Assembly: GCA_005792545.1 (NCBI GenBank)
Contig: SXRM01000007.1
Span: 1-33,765, forward strand
Direction: 5' to 3'
DNA length: 33,765 nucleotides
Origin: Pseudomonadota bacterium
GTDB taxonomy: Bacteria > Myxococcota_A > UBA9042
Made by a program: the position numbers and the translations under genes. Positions within the stretch are counted from its first letter, which is position 1, and each line of letters opens with the position of its first letter. The notes below the pieces were generated by a model. The model had not been told where the DNA came from, did no database searches, and worked only from the letters and a program-made list of their open reading frames with translations. Shown here one piece after another: positions 7,931 to 15,751 of this stretch.

Positions 7931-8416
7931 ATGACCGCACAAGAATCGCAAGCTGCCACCGTCGAACAGGTCGACACCGCCCAATCCCGCGTCACGCTGG
8001 CGCTCGAGATCGGCCTATACCCCATCGATGTCCTGTATGGCGCCGCCTACATCTTCATCGACCGCGCCTACGTGCTGCTCGACAAAGACGAGGGCGTCGG
8101 CCGACCGGGACGCTATCTCGTGCACTTGCGCGGCAAGAACCCGATGACCAAGGAACAACTGCTGGGGCTTTCCGGCGAGTTCAGCAATGAGCTTTTGAGC
8201 CAGGCCCTGCGCCGCAAAGTCGTCAAGCAGAACCAGAAGCTCATCGAAGAGATCACCACCCAGGCCATCGCCGGCGCGGCCGGTGGCAGCCTGCCGACCG
8301 ACTTTCTGGCCAACCAGGATGATGGCCTGGACTTCTTGGACGACCCGCTCGGCATTGCGGTGCCGTGGGAAGAGAAGTTCAAGAAGAAGAAGGACGAACC
8401 CGGCGCAGCGACCTGA
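7931..8416 (+). CDS. hxsD: HxsD-like protein (long form)
   Basis: A 161-residue soluble protein. GGAG at 7918-7921 lies 9 bases before the ATG. Residues 22-105 match the pattern of His-Xaa-Ser system protein HxsD: LEIGLYPIDVLYGAAYIFIDRAYVLL, then a strand YLVHLRG, then GEFSNELLSQALRRKV. HxsD is a small non-enzymatic partner of the HxsB/HxsC radical SAM maturases, probably a substrate-handling or scaffold protein. The C-terminal 55 residues are an additional acidic/Lys-rich tail (ends KKKKDEPGAAT). It sits between two radical SAM genes and next to a shorter paralogue. The family call is from recall of the consensus, without a search. Confidence 0.7.
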   Translation: MTAQESQAATVEQVDTAQSRVTLALEIGLYPIDVLYGAAYIFIDRAYVLLDKDEGVGRPGRYLVHLRGKNPMTKEQLLGLSGEFSNELLSQALRRKVVKQNQKLIEEITTQAIAGAAGGSLPTDFLANQDDGLDFLDDPLGIAVPWEEKFKKKKDEPGAAT

Positions 8417-8460
8417 TCCGAGCATTCCGTCACCCCGTCAGCCCCCAACGCCGAGGCCCC

Positions 8461-8694
8461 ATGGCAACTGCTAGCCAGACCGTGCTATTGCACCGCGCCC
8501 TGTACATGCAGCAGGCGATCAAACAAGCCGCGGAGACGTTTGCCGATTTCGCCAGCTTCGCCATCAGCCGGCAGGGCGCGCACTATGCGGTCGCCATCGC
8601 CGACATCGACCCCGAAGCCGACGGCGACGTAGTGGCCGAGTTCTGCAACTTCGCGCTCTACAACACCATGCAGCGCAAGCGTAAGAAAATCTAA
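8461..8694 (+). CDS. HxsD-like protein (short paralogue)
   Basis: A 77-residue protein starting at the ATG at 8461, 44 bases after the long HxsD-like gene; GAGG at 8453-8456 is a short-spaced ribosome site. The frame is open to an earlier ATG at 8365, but that lies inside the preceding gene. It aligns collinearly with the long form: L14-Y15 with L29-Y30, A23-A24 with A38-A39, F27 and D29 with F42 and D44, A31 with A46, and E60-F61-x-N63 with E83-F84-x-N86, then R72-K73 with R95-K96. It is therefore probably a second HxsD-fold subunit that could pair with the long one. It has no cysteine pattern typical of a RiPP precursor core (only C62), but its small size means a substrate role cannot be excluded. 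Confidence 0.62.
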   Translation: MATASQTVLLHRALYMQQAIKQAAETFADFASFAISRQGAHYAVAIADIDPEADGDVVAEFCNFALYNTMQRKRKKI

Positions 8695-8792
8695 GCGTTT
8701 GACCGTCTGCCCGTCGCACATCCCCCCTGCTGCGACCGCCCCGTCCCGACCGCCACACGGCGCCGCCCCAGCCCAGGCGCCGCGGAGTTTGC

Positions 8793-10292
8793 ATGTCGCT
8801 TTCGCATTTCATCCAGCTGAACAAAGTCAAAGCCGACGCGCTGGTGCCGTTCAACCACCGCAAGGTCGGCGACAGGTGGCTGCTGACCAATGACCTGGGC
8901 GACCACGTGTTCGTGACCGACGCGCAGTTCGCGTCGTTTGTCCAAGCCGAGACCCGGCCCGGCGAGCCGCTGCACGAGCAGCTCATCGCGCGCAACATGC
9001 TCGCTGAGCACGTCGACGTCCAGACCCAGGCGGCGCGCTGGCGCAAGAAGAAGCAGTACCTTTTCTACGGGCCGACGCTGCACGCGTTCGTGCTGACCCA
9101 CCGCTGCAACCACGGCTGCCAGTACTGCCACAGCTCGATTGTCGGCATGGACCGCACCGACACCGACATGTCGATCGAGACTGCCGAGCGCGCCGTCGAT
9201 CTGGCCTTTCAGACCACCAGCCCGGGCGTGACCATTGAATTTCAAGGCGGCGAGCCGCTCGCCAACTGGGAGGTGCTTCAGCACGTCGTCGAGTACGCGC
9301 GCCAGAAGAACGCGCTGGCCGGAAAGTCGCTGTCGTTTTCGCTCGTCACCAACCTAAGCCTGATGGACGACGAAAAGCTCGACTACCTCATCGACCGCAA
9401 GGTCCAGTTGTGTACGAGCCTGGACGGCCCCGCCGACCTGCACGACAAGATCCGCATCTACAAGCAAGGGTCGTCGCACGAGCTGGTGCTCGGCTGGATG
9501 AACAAGATCAACGAGCGCTACAAGTCGATGGGTCTGGACCCCAACTTGTACCGCGTTGAGGCCCTGCCGACGATCACCCGGCCAGCCCTGCATCGCTGGC
9601 GCGATGTGGTCGATACCTACGTCAGCGTCGGCTGCCGCGCGGTGTTCCTGCGCAAGCTCGACCCGTTTGGCTTTGCCGCGCGCTCGGCCAAGACGCTCGG
9701 CTACTCGATGGACGACTTTGTGCAGTTCTACATCAACGCAGTCGAGTACATCATCGAGCTCAACAAGCAGGGCACCCAGGTGATGGAGCGCCACGCCGCC
9801 ATCATGCTGAGCAAGATCCTGGCCGACGAGGAGCCGAACTACCTCGACCTGCGCACGCCCGGCGGCGCTTGCATCGGCCAGATCGGCTACGCCCCCGACG
9901 GCGCCATCTACTCGAGCGACGAAGGGCGGTTTGTCGCGGCCATGGGCGACGACATGTTCAAGGTCGGCACCGTCCACGACACCTACGACCAGCTGATGAC
10001 CAACGCCCAGACCCGGGCGCTGGTGATGGCGGGGCTCAACGACGGTCAGCCCGACTGCGTGTCGTGCGTGTACAAGCCCTGGTGCGGCCAGCAGGTCGAG
10101 TACAACTACAAGACCCAGGGCTCGCTGCACGGCCGCATGCGCGACAGCGTGTGGTGCAAGAAGCACAAGTCGATCTTCGACTACCTGATGGCCAAGCTGG
10201 AGCGGGCGGACGCCGAGGAGATGAAGATCTTCGAGCGCTGGACCACCCATCGGGTGCTGGACCACTACTTGCAGGAGCGATCTGCGCTCTAG
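8793..10292 (+). CDS. hxsB: HxsB-type radical SAM/SPASM maturase
   Basis: A 499-residue protein with GGAG at 8784-8787, 5 bases before the ATG. The N-terminal 95 residues hold the HxsB-type entry WLLTNDLGDHVFVTDAQFASF. CNHGCQYC gives radical SAM cysteines C105, C109 and C112, followed by DMSIETAERAVDLAF, IEFQGGEPL, LVTNLSLM and CTSLDGPADLHD, all strongly HxsB-like. The C-terminal SPASM region has CIGQIGYAPDGAIYSSDEGR, CVSCVYKPWCG and a late VWCKK. HxsB family enzymes reductively cleave SAM and are thought to modify the repeat peptide HxsA. No HxsA is seen here. It is the fifth gene of the run and is followed 21 bases later by an O-acyltransferase gene. This is the most secure Hxs assignment in the locus. 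Confidence 0.85.
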   Translation: MSLSHFIQLNKVKADALVPFNHRKVGDRWLLTNDLGDHVFVTDAQFASFVQAETRPGEPLHEQLIARNMLAEHVDVQTQAARWRKKKQYLFYGPTLHAFVLTHRCNHGCQYCHSSIVGMDRTDTDMSIETAERAVDLAFQTTSPGVTIEFQGGEPLANWEVLQHVVEYARQKNALAGKSLSFSLVTNLSLMDDEKLDYLIDRKVQLCTSLDGPADLHDKIRIYKQGSSHELVLGWMNKINERYKSMGLDPNLYRVEALPTITRPALHRWRDVVDTYVSVGCRAVFLRKLDPFGFAARSAKTLGYSMDDFVQFYINAVEYIIELNKQGTQVMERHAAIMLSKILADEEPNYLDLRTPGGACIGQIGYAPDGAIYSSDEGRFVAAMGDDMFKVGTVHDTYDQLMTNAQTRALVMAGLNDGQPDCVSCVYKPWCGQQVEYNYKTQGSLHGRMRDSVWCKKHKSIFDYLMAKLERADAEEMKIFERWTTHRVLDHYLQERSAL

Positions 10293-10313
10293 GCCGCTGC
10301 GTGGCGCCGAATC

Positions 10314-11753
10314 ATGCTGTTTTCGTCGGCGCTGTTTCTTTTCCTGGCCCTGCCGCTGGTGGTGCTTGTCTACCACCTGCTGCCGCATGCCTTTCGCAAC
10401 GCCTGGCTTTTGCTCGCGTCGCTGACGCTGTACGCGTGGGGCGAGCCCAAGCTACTGTGGGTGATGCTGGCGTCGATGGCCGGCAACTACCTGGCCGGTC
10501 TGGCGATGGGGCGGCTGCGCGCGAGTCGCTGGGCGACGCCGTGGCTGGGGCTGGTGGTAGCAGCCAACCTGCTGGCGCTGTGCTGGTTCAAGTATGCCGG
10601 GTGGTTGGCGGCGACGGCCGGCGGGCTGCTGGGCCAGGACTGGCGGCTGGCCGAGATCGCGCTGCCGCTTGGGATCTCGTTCTACACCTTTCACGCGCTG
10701 AGCTACGTCGTCGACGTGTACCGCGGCGACGCGCAGGTCCAGCGCGACCCGGCCAAGATTGCCCTGTATCTGACCCTGTATCCGCAGCTGATTGCGGGTC
10801 CGATCCTGCGCTACCACCACATGCAGGGGCAGTTGGGCCGCAGGCCGGTTTCGATCGACGATTTTGCCTATGGCGTTCAGCGGTTTTCGGTCGGGCTGGC
10901 CAAGAAGGTGCTCATCGCCAATCCGCTGGCCAAGCCGGCCGATGCCCTGTTTGCTGTGCCCGCCGACGACTTGGGCGCGCCAGCAGCGTGGCTGGCCGTC
11001 ATCGCCTACACCGGCCAGATCTACTTTGACTTCTCGGGGTACTCCGACATGGCCGTGGGGCTGGCGCGCATGCACGGCTTCGTGTTCGTCGAGAACTTCC
11101 AGTGGCCCTACAGCGCGCGGTCGGTCGTGCAGTTTTGGCGGCGCTGGCACATGTCGCTGTCCAACTGGTTTCGCGACTACCTGTACATTCCGCTAGGTGG
11201 CAATCGCGGGTCGGCGTGGGCGAGCCGGCGCAACCTGGTGACCGTGTTCTTGCTGTGTGGCCTGTGGCACGGCGCCAATTGGACGTTTGTGGTGTGGGGC
11301 CTGTGGCACGGCGCCTTCTTGGCGCTGGAGCGCGGCCGCCTCGGAACGTGGATCGCAGCCGCGCCGCGGTTCTTGCAGCACCTGTACACGATGGCCGTGG
11401 TTGTCGTGGGCTGGGTGCTGTTCCGCGCCGACACCTTGGACCACGCGGCCAGCATGCTGCGGGCGCTGGCAGGGCTGGCCTCGGGCGATACCCTGCGCTA
11501 CCCGCTGACCTTGTACGTGGGCCGCGATACCGCGCTCGCACTGGCTGCCGGCGCAATTTTGTCGCAACCTCTGGCGCCATGGCTGGGGGCGCGCTGGCTG
11601 GCCTGGCGGACGACTGCTACGTCTGCGCTTGCACGCGCGGGCGATGGGGTGCTGCAAGGCGCCACCGTGCTGGGCGTGCTGGGCTTGCTGGCCGCAAGCG
11701 GCGTGCTGCTGGCCGCGGCCACCCACAACCCTTTCATCTACTTCCGGTTCTGA
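10314..11753 (+). CDS. MBOAT-family membrane O-acyltransferase (AlgI-like)
   Basis: A 479-residue polytopic membrane protein with about ten to eleven hydrophobic segments. Typical MBOAT/AlgI elements are present: ISFYTFHALSYVVDVYRGD near residues 120-140, WRRWHMSLSNWFRDYLYIPLGG around His279, and CGLWHGANW with His319, followed by GLWHG at His332. In AlgI-type systems the protein takes acetyl from a cytoplasmic donor across the inner membrane and passes it to a periplasmic SGNH partner for O-acetylation of a polysaccharide. That partner type is encoded 3 bases downstream, so the two are a functional pair. It follows HxsB by 21 bases, raising the possibility that it belongs to the same operon. 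The acceptor is not known. Confidence 0.9.
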   Translation: MLFSSALFLFLALPLVVLVYHLLPHAFRNAWLLLASLTLYAWGEPKLLWVMLASMAGNYLAGLAMGRLRASRWATPWLGLVVAANLLALCWFKYAGWLAATAGGLLGQDWRLAEIALPLGISFYTFHALSYVVDVYRGDAQVQRDPAKIALYLTLYPQLIAGPILRYHHMQGQLGRRPVSIDDFAYGVQRFSVGLAKKVLIANPLAKPADALFAVPADDLGAPAAWLAVIAYTGQIYFDFSGYSDMAVGLARMHGFVFVENFQWPYSARSVVQFWRRWHMSLSNWFRDYLYIPLGGNRGSAWASRRNLVTVFLLCGLWHGANWTFVVWGLWHGAFLALERGRLGTWIAAAPRFLQHLYTMAVVVVGWVLFRADTLDHAASMLRALAGLASGDTLRYPLTLYVGRDTALALAAGAILSQPLAPWLGARWLAWRTTATSALARAGDGVLQGATVLGVLGLLAASGVLLAAATHNPFIYFRF

Positions 11754-11756
11754 ATC

Positions 11757-12881
11757 ATGGACCTCGCCAGGCCGCACTCGCCGCTGTCGCGCCCCGCCGC
11801 TTGGACGCTGAGCATCGGTTTCGCCGCGCTGCTGGCACTGCCGACGCTGGACTGGGCGCTGGCGATCGATCCGACCCCGCCGCCGCAGGAAAATCGGGTA
11901 CTCGCACCGCCCGCACCGCTACCGGGCGCGTTTGCCGAACTGCTGACCTGGCCGGGGCGCTACGAGTCCTGGTTTCGCGACCACTTCGGCTTGCGCAGCA
12001 CGCTGATTGCCTGGCACAGCCTGGTGATGCTGGACGTGCTTGGCGTGTCGCCCAGCAAAGACGTACTCATCGGCAAAGACGGCTGGCTGTACCTCGGCGC
12101 CGACAAGAACGTCAACGCCTACCGCTGCATGTACCCGTACACAGAAGCGGAACTGAAGATCCTACAGGCGGAGCTGGAGCGCAAAGCCGCGTGGCTCGCC
12201 AAGCGCGGGATCGCCTACGTCAACGTGTGGGCGCCGATCAAGGCCAACATCTACCCGGAGTTCTTGCCTGCCGGGCTGCGCAAGCTCGACCAGCCGTGTC
12301 GGCTGCAGCAGTGGCACGCCCACATGCGCAAGCACACCAAGGTGGCGGTGGTCGACCTGACCGCGGCGCTGCTCCGCGCCAAAGCTGCGGCGCCGCCCGA
12401 GCTGCTGTACTTCAAGACCGACACGCACTGGAATCCGCGCGGCGCGTGGGCGGGGTATCGCGCGCTGGTGCTGGAACTGCAGCACCTGGGACCGAAGTTC
12501 CGCGCCGTGGTCCCAGGACGGGTCACGTTTGAGGACTACAGTGACAAGGGCGGCGACCTTGCGAGGCTGCTCGACATGGCCGAGCGCTACCGCGCGATGG
12601 TGCCGTGGCAGAAAATCGCGGGATCAGGCATTCGCAGCGTGCCGGCGCCGGTCGACCGCGGCAAGTCGGTGGTGGTGCAGGCCTTTGAGTGCGCGACCTG
12701 TGGGCCCGGCAAGGCGGTGATGATCCACGACAGCTTTGGCAACCACATCCGCACCTATCTCGCCGAGAGCTTTGGCCGGCTGGTATCGGTCGAATTCGGG
12801 CCGTGGGACGAGGCGCTCATCGAGCAAGAGAAGCCCGACGTCGTTATCGAAGTGCATCTGGAGCGGCAGTTGTCGCCCTAG
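11757..12881 (+). CDS. AlgX/AlgJ-like SGNH acetyltransferase partner
   Basis: A 374-residue protein with one N-terminal hydrophobic segment (residues about 15-35) that serves as signal or anchor, so the body is periplasmic. It has RDHFGLRSTLI, WLYLG, and YFKTDTHWNPRGAW with D222 and H224, plus D325-S326 in a HDSFGNH motif, matching the AlgX/AlgJ (SGNH-like, DHHW) family. The Ser/Asp/His arrangement fits transfer of an acetyl group to a sugar hydroxyl. It starts 3 bases after the MBOAT gene. Its TAG stop overlaps the stop of the convergent glycosyltransferase in the palindrome CTAG. Product family well supported; the polysaccharide or other target is inferred to be encoded elsewhere. Confidence 0.86.
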   Translation: MDLARPHSPLSRPAAWTLSIGFAALLALPTLDWALAIDPTPPPQENRVLAPPAPLPGAFAELLTWPGRYESWFRDHFGLRSTLIAWHSLVMLDVLGVSPSKDVLIGKDGWLYLGADKNVNAYRCMYPYTEAELKILQAELERKAAWLAKRGIAYVNVWAPIKANIYPEFLPAGLRKLDQPCRLQQWHAHMRKHTKVAVVDLTAALLRAKAAAPPELLYFKTDTHWNPRGAWAGYRALVLELQHLGPKFRAVVPGRVTFEDYSDKGGDLARLLDMAERYRAMVPWQKIAGSGIRSVPAPVDRGKSVVVQAFECATCGPGKAVMIHDSFGNHIRTYLAESFGRLVSVEFGPWDEALIEQEKPDVVIEVHLERQLSP

Positions 12882-14149
12882 CGAGGGGCAGCCGGACCTA
12901 CGGCAAGCCGCTCCAACGCCCCAAAAATCCGCCGATACGCCACCGTGCGCTCAAGCTGCACCACCGCGTCGCCATCTGGCGCGCACAACGGCCGACCGGC
13001 GCGCCACGCCTCGTACAGCGACTCCAGCACCGCCGCGGCGGCCGCTGGGTCATCGGCAGGCGCGCAGCAGCCCGTTCCGGTGTCGGCCAACAGCGCATGG
13101 GCCTCGGCCCCCGGCACGGCAAACGCCAGCACCGGCGTGCCCGAGCGAATGAACTCGAACAGCTTGCCCGGCGTGGACAGGTCGTCCAGTGCGCTCAGCA
13201 CCAGCAGGTCGCCAGTGGCGTAGCGCGCCACCACCTCGCTGTGCGCCACTTTGGGACCCTGCGTCACCCATGGGGCAACTGTCGGGAACTGCACCAGCAG
13301 CTGGCGCAAGATGCCGACGTTGTCGTTGTACATCACCAGGCGCATGCGCAGGTCGGGCCGGCGCAGCAGCAGCGCCGACCAGGCCGCAAACAGCGGCGCC
13401 AGCGTATAGCCCTGGTACATGCTGCCCGCGAAAAGCAGTGTCATTGGCGCATCTTCGCTGGGCATGGCAGTCGGCTGGCGCGCTCCGGGCAAGGGCAGAA
13501 TCCCGGCAAAGTCGGCCTCGTCGTAGCCGTTGCGCGCGGTCAGCACGCGGTCGGGGTGCAGGCCGTGGCGGTCGATGAGCAGCTGCCGCAGCGGCTCGGT
13601 GGTCACGCTGACCAGGTCGGCATCGGCGTAGACCTGCCGTTCCAAGCGCTGGTCCATCCACCGTCGCCACCACCCATGCGGCGCTGGCGTGCGGTAGTGG
13701 TGCATGAAGCGGTTGTCGGTCCACGGGTCGCGCAGGTCGCACAGCCACGGCAGGCCGAAGTCGCGCTGGATCTCCGCCGCCGCCAGGTGGGCCGTATACG
13801 GCATGCTGGTGGACATCACCGCGTCGAAGTGGCCCTGGCGACACAGGTCCCTGGCGGCGTCCAGGGCGAAAGGCAGCCAGCCCAGGTACGGGTCCGGCGC
13901 CAGCCAGCGATTGACCCACGAACCGATTTTGTAGAGGCGAAACGCGTCGGTGCGGACCACCTCCAGGCCGTCCGGCACTTGGGCCAGCATCGAAGGGTCA
14001 AGGCTGTCACCCGGGGCCGGATCGCAGGCCACCACGCTGACCTGCCAGCCCAGCGCTGGCGCGGCCCGGCACAGCTTGAGCGCGCGCTGCACCCCGGCCC
14101 CGCCCATTGGCGGAAAGAAATAGCTGAACAGCAACAGGCGCTTGGCCAT
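12878..14149 (-). CDS. glycosyltransferase family 4-type protein
   Basis: A 423-residue protein from the ATG at 14149; a GTG two codons upstream (14155) is an alternative start. The N-terminal domain begins LLLFSYFFPPMGGAGVQRALKL, typical of GT-B fold acceptor domains, and WLCDLRDPWTDNR is also characteristic. The C-terminal donor domain shows LLFAGSMYQG, GDLLVLSALDDLSTPGKLFEFIRSGTPVLAF, the common pattern for retaining nucleotide-sugar transferases. It is expected to be cytosolic or peripheral at the inner membrane and to extend a cell-surface glycan. It follows the membrane protein gene by 15 bases and ends against the AlgX-like gene. Donor and acceptor cannot be told from sequence. Confidence 0.85.
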   Translation of the reverse strand: MAKRLLLFSYFFPPMGGAGVQRALKLCRAAPALGWQVSVVACDPAPGDSLDPSMLAQVPDGLEVVRTDAFRLYKIGSWVNRWLAPDPYLGWLPFALDAARDLCRQGHFDAVMSTSMPYTAHLAAAEIQRDFGLPWLCDLRDPWTDNRFMHHYRTPAPHGWWRRWMDQRLERQVYADADLVSVTTEPLRQLLIDRHGLHPDRVLTARNGYDEADFAGILPLPGARQPTAMPSEDAPMTLLFAGSMYQGYTLAPLFAAWSALLLRRPDLRMRLVMYNDNVGILRQLLVQFPTVAPWVTQGPKVAHSEVVARYATGDLLVLSALDDLSTPGKLFEFIRSGTPVLAFAVPGAEAHALLADTGTGCCAPADDPAAAAAVLESLYEAWRAGRPLCAPDGDAVVQLERTVAYRRIFGALERLAVGPAAPR

Positions 14150-14164
14150 GGGCACCGATTTCGG

Positions 14165-15751
14165 TCAAGGAGTGAGGGCATACACCCGCCAGTGGGCATT
14201 GGCGTAAAGCACCGGCAGCGGCAGGTCGGCGCGCCGGATCACCAGCGACTGCGCGCCGTAGCGGTGGCTCAGCGCGCCGTAGTGGTCCAGTGGCAGGGCC
14301 TCAAAGCGCGTGTCGAGCTCGCCGAGCAGTGGATTACCGCGCGCGGTCGGCTGGACGCCGCCGGCCAGATCGACGATGCGATGGTACCACGCGACCACTT
14401 CGGCGCGGCCGGGCGGCACCTGCTTGTAGCTTGCGACCACCGGCCGCTCGGCCAGCCAGCCCAATGACTCGAGCGCCGGCGAGCACAGCACGGTCGCAGT
14501 GGGCGCCGTGTTCTGCGCCAACCACGTGGCGGCGTCTTGCAAGGCCAGCCCCGCCTCGCGCGGCAGCACCGGGCGGCCACCGCGCGGAAAATCGTGCCAG
14601 ACCTGCAAGTAGCCCGGCAACGGCAGCGCGGCCTGCACCACCACCCACAGCGCTGCCAGCCGCGGTAGCCAGTCGCGCGGCACAGTGGGCACGCGCTGCG
14701 CCCAAAGTGCACCGAACAGCAACAGCCCCAACAGCGGCAGCACCGCCCCGCCCACACGGAAAGGCAGAAATTGCAGAATCTTGTGGCCGTTGGGCAGCTG
14801 CGCAGCGGCGATGCCCAGGGCGAAGGGGACCAGCGCCGCGACGCCAAACACGCCGATGGCGCGCGCTGCCGGCCGTTCGCGCAGCCAACGCGGCGCCAGG
14901 GTCAAAGCCGCCAGCATCGTCAGGCCGACAGCGTAGGTGCGCCAGCCGATCGACCACGTGCGCGGGTCGCTGTGGTGCGGCGTGCGGAACACCACGTAGA
15001 TCCAGGCCATGTCCGGGCCGCTGCCCACCGGCGCCGGGCTGGTCAAGGTCTGGCCGACGATCAGCAACGCCGGGCCTGCTGCGACCAGCCACCAGACTGC
15101 GAGAGCCGCCCAATGCCGCCACGGCCGCGGATCGGTCCGTAGGCTCCACACGGCCAGAACGCCGAGCGCCAGCGTCGCCTGGCCGCCGACCAGGACATGC
15201 AAGGTGGTGGCCGCGCCGAACAACGCCACGGCTGTCGTACGCTTATCGGCGATCCACGCCTCGAGCCCGAAAAGCACCAACGCGTAGGCTCCGACCTTGG
15301 ACTCGACCGTGCCGAACAGCCACTCGCCGCCAGCGATGCTCTGCTCCCAGCGGACAAACAGGCCACCCAGCACCACCGCCAGCGCCGGGCCGATCCCCAG
15401 GCGCACGGCCAGCCGCGCCAGCGCCCAGGCCAGCGCCGCGTAGCCGAGTAACCGCCCGACCACCGCCGCCCACTGCAACGGCAACGCCGACACCAGCGGC
15501 GACAGCAGCACCTGAAACGGCCGGCGCGGCCCCTGATCGAGCGACAGAAACCAGTCGCCGGCCAGGAATCCGGGGTCCACCAGCCGCCGAGCGGTCAGCA
15601 GCGTGTCCAACTCGTTGCTGGTCAGCGGGTCGCGCAGCGCGAACTGCAGCGCGGCCAGTGCCCAGATCGCCCCCGCAACGGCCGCGATCGGCCAACGCTG
15701 CAGCACGGACCCGGCGATTGTCCGTGCGCCTTCAGCCTGCGGCAACGTCAT
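14165..15751 (-). CDS. polytopic membrane protein, possibly DUF6798-like
   Basis: A 528-residue protein starting at the ATG at 15751, which overlaps the 3' end of xseA by 20 bases. The frame is open upstream to 15841 but those residues are inside xseA. About ten hydrophobic segments occupy residues 20-400, then a soluble-looking C-terminal part (about 400-528) ends the protein. The first loop reads LTSNELDTLLTARRLVDPGFLAGDWFLS, resembling DUF6798-type membrane proteins and the acidic first periplasmic loop of lipid-linked GT-C sugar transferases. The neighbour is a glycosyltransferase, which fits a role in lipid-linked glycan metabolism, but this is inference. No catalytic motif is proven. 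Confidence 0.68.
   Translation of the reverse strand: MTLPQAEGARTIAGSVLQRWPIAAVAGAIWALAALQFALRDPLTSNELDTLLTARRLVDPGFLAGDWFLSLDQGPRRPFQVLLSPLVSALPLQWAAVVGRLLGYAALAWALARLAVRLGIGPALAVVLGGLFVRWEQSIAGGEWLFGTVESKVGAYALVLFGLEAWIADKRTTAVALFGAATTLHVLVGGQATLALGVLAVWSLRTDPRPWRHWAALAVWWLVAAGPALLIVGQTLTSPAPVGSGPDMAWIYVVFRTPHHSDPRTWSIGWRTYAVGLTMLAALTLAPRWLRERPAARAIGVFGVAALVPFALGIAAAQLPNGHKILQFLPFRVGGAVLPLLGLLLFGALWAQRVPTVPRDWLPRLAALWVVVQAALPLPGYLQVWHDFPRGGRPVLPREAGLALQDAATWLAQNTAPTATVLCSPALESLGWLAERPVVASYKQVPPGRAEVVAWYHRIVDLAGGVQPTARGNPLLGELDTRFEALPLDHYGALSHRYGAQSLVIRRADLPLPVLYANAHWRVYALTP

Noticed and set aside
6399-7940. 513-codon open frame on the minus strand opposite radical SAM enzyme B
   Set aside because: It lies antisense to a gene with clear motifs, reads as Arg/Val/Gly-rich low-complexity sequence, and arises from GC-rich codon use.
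8695-8792. Possible tiny precursor gene between the short HxsD-like gene and hxsB
   Set aside because: The 98-base gap has only Pro/Ala/Arg-rich fragments in all frames and no leader-core pattern or ribosome site.
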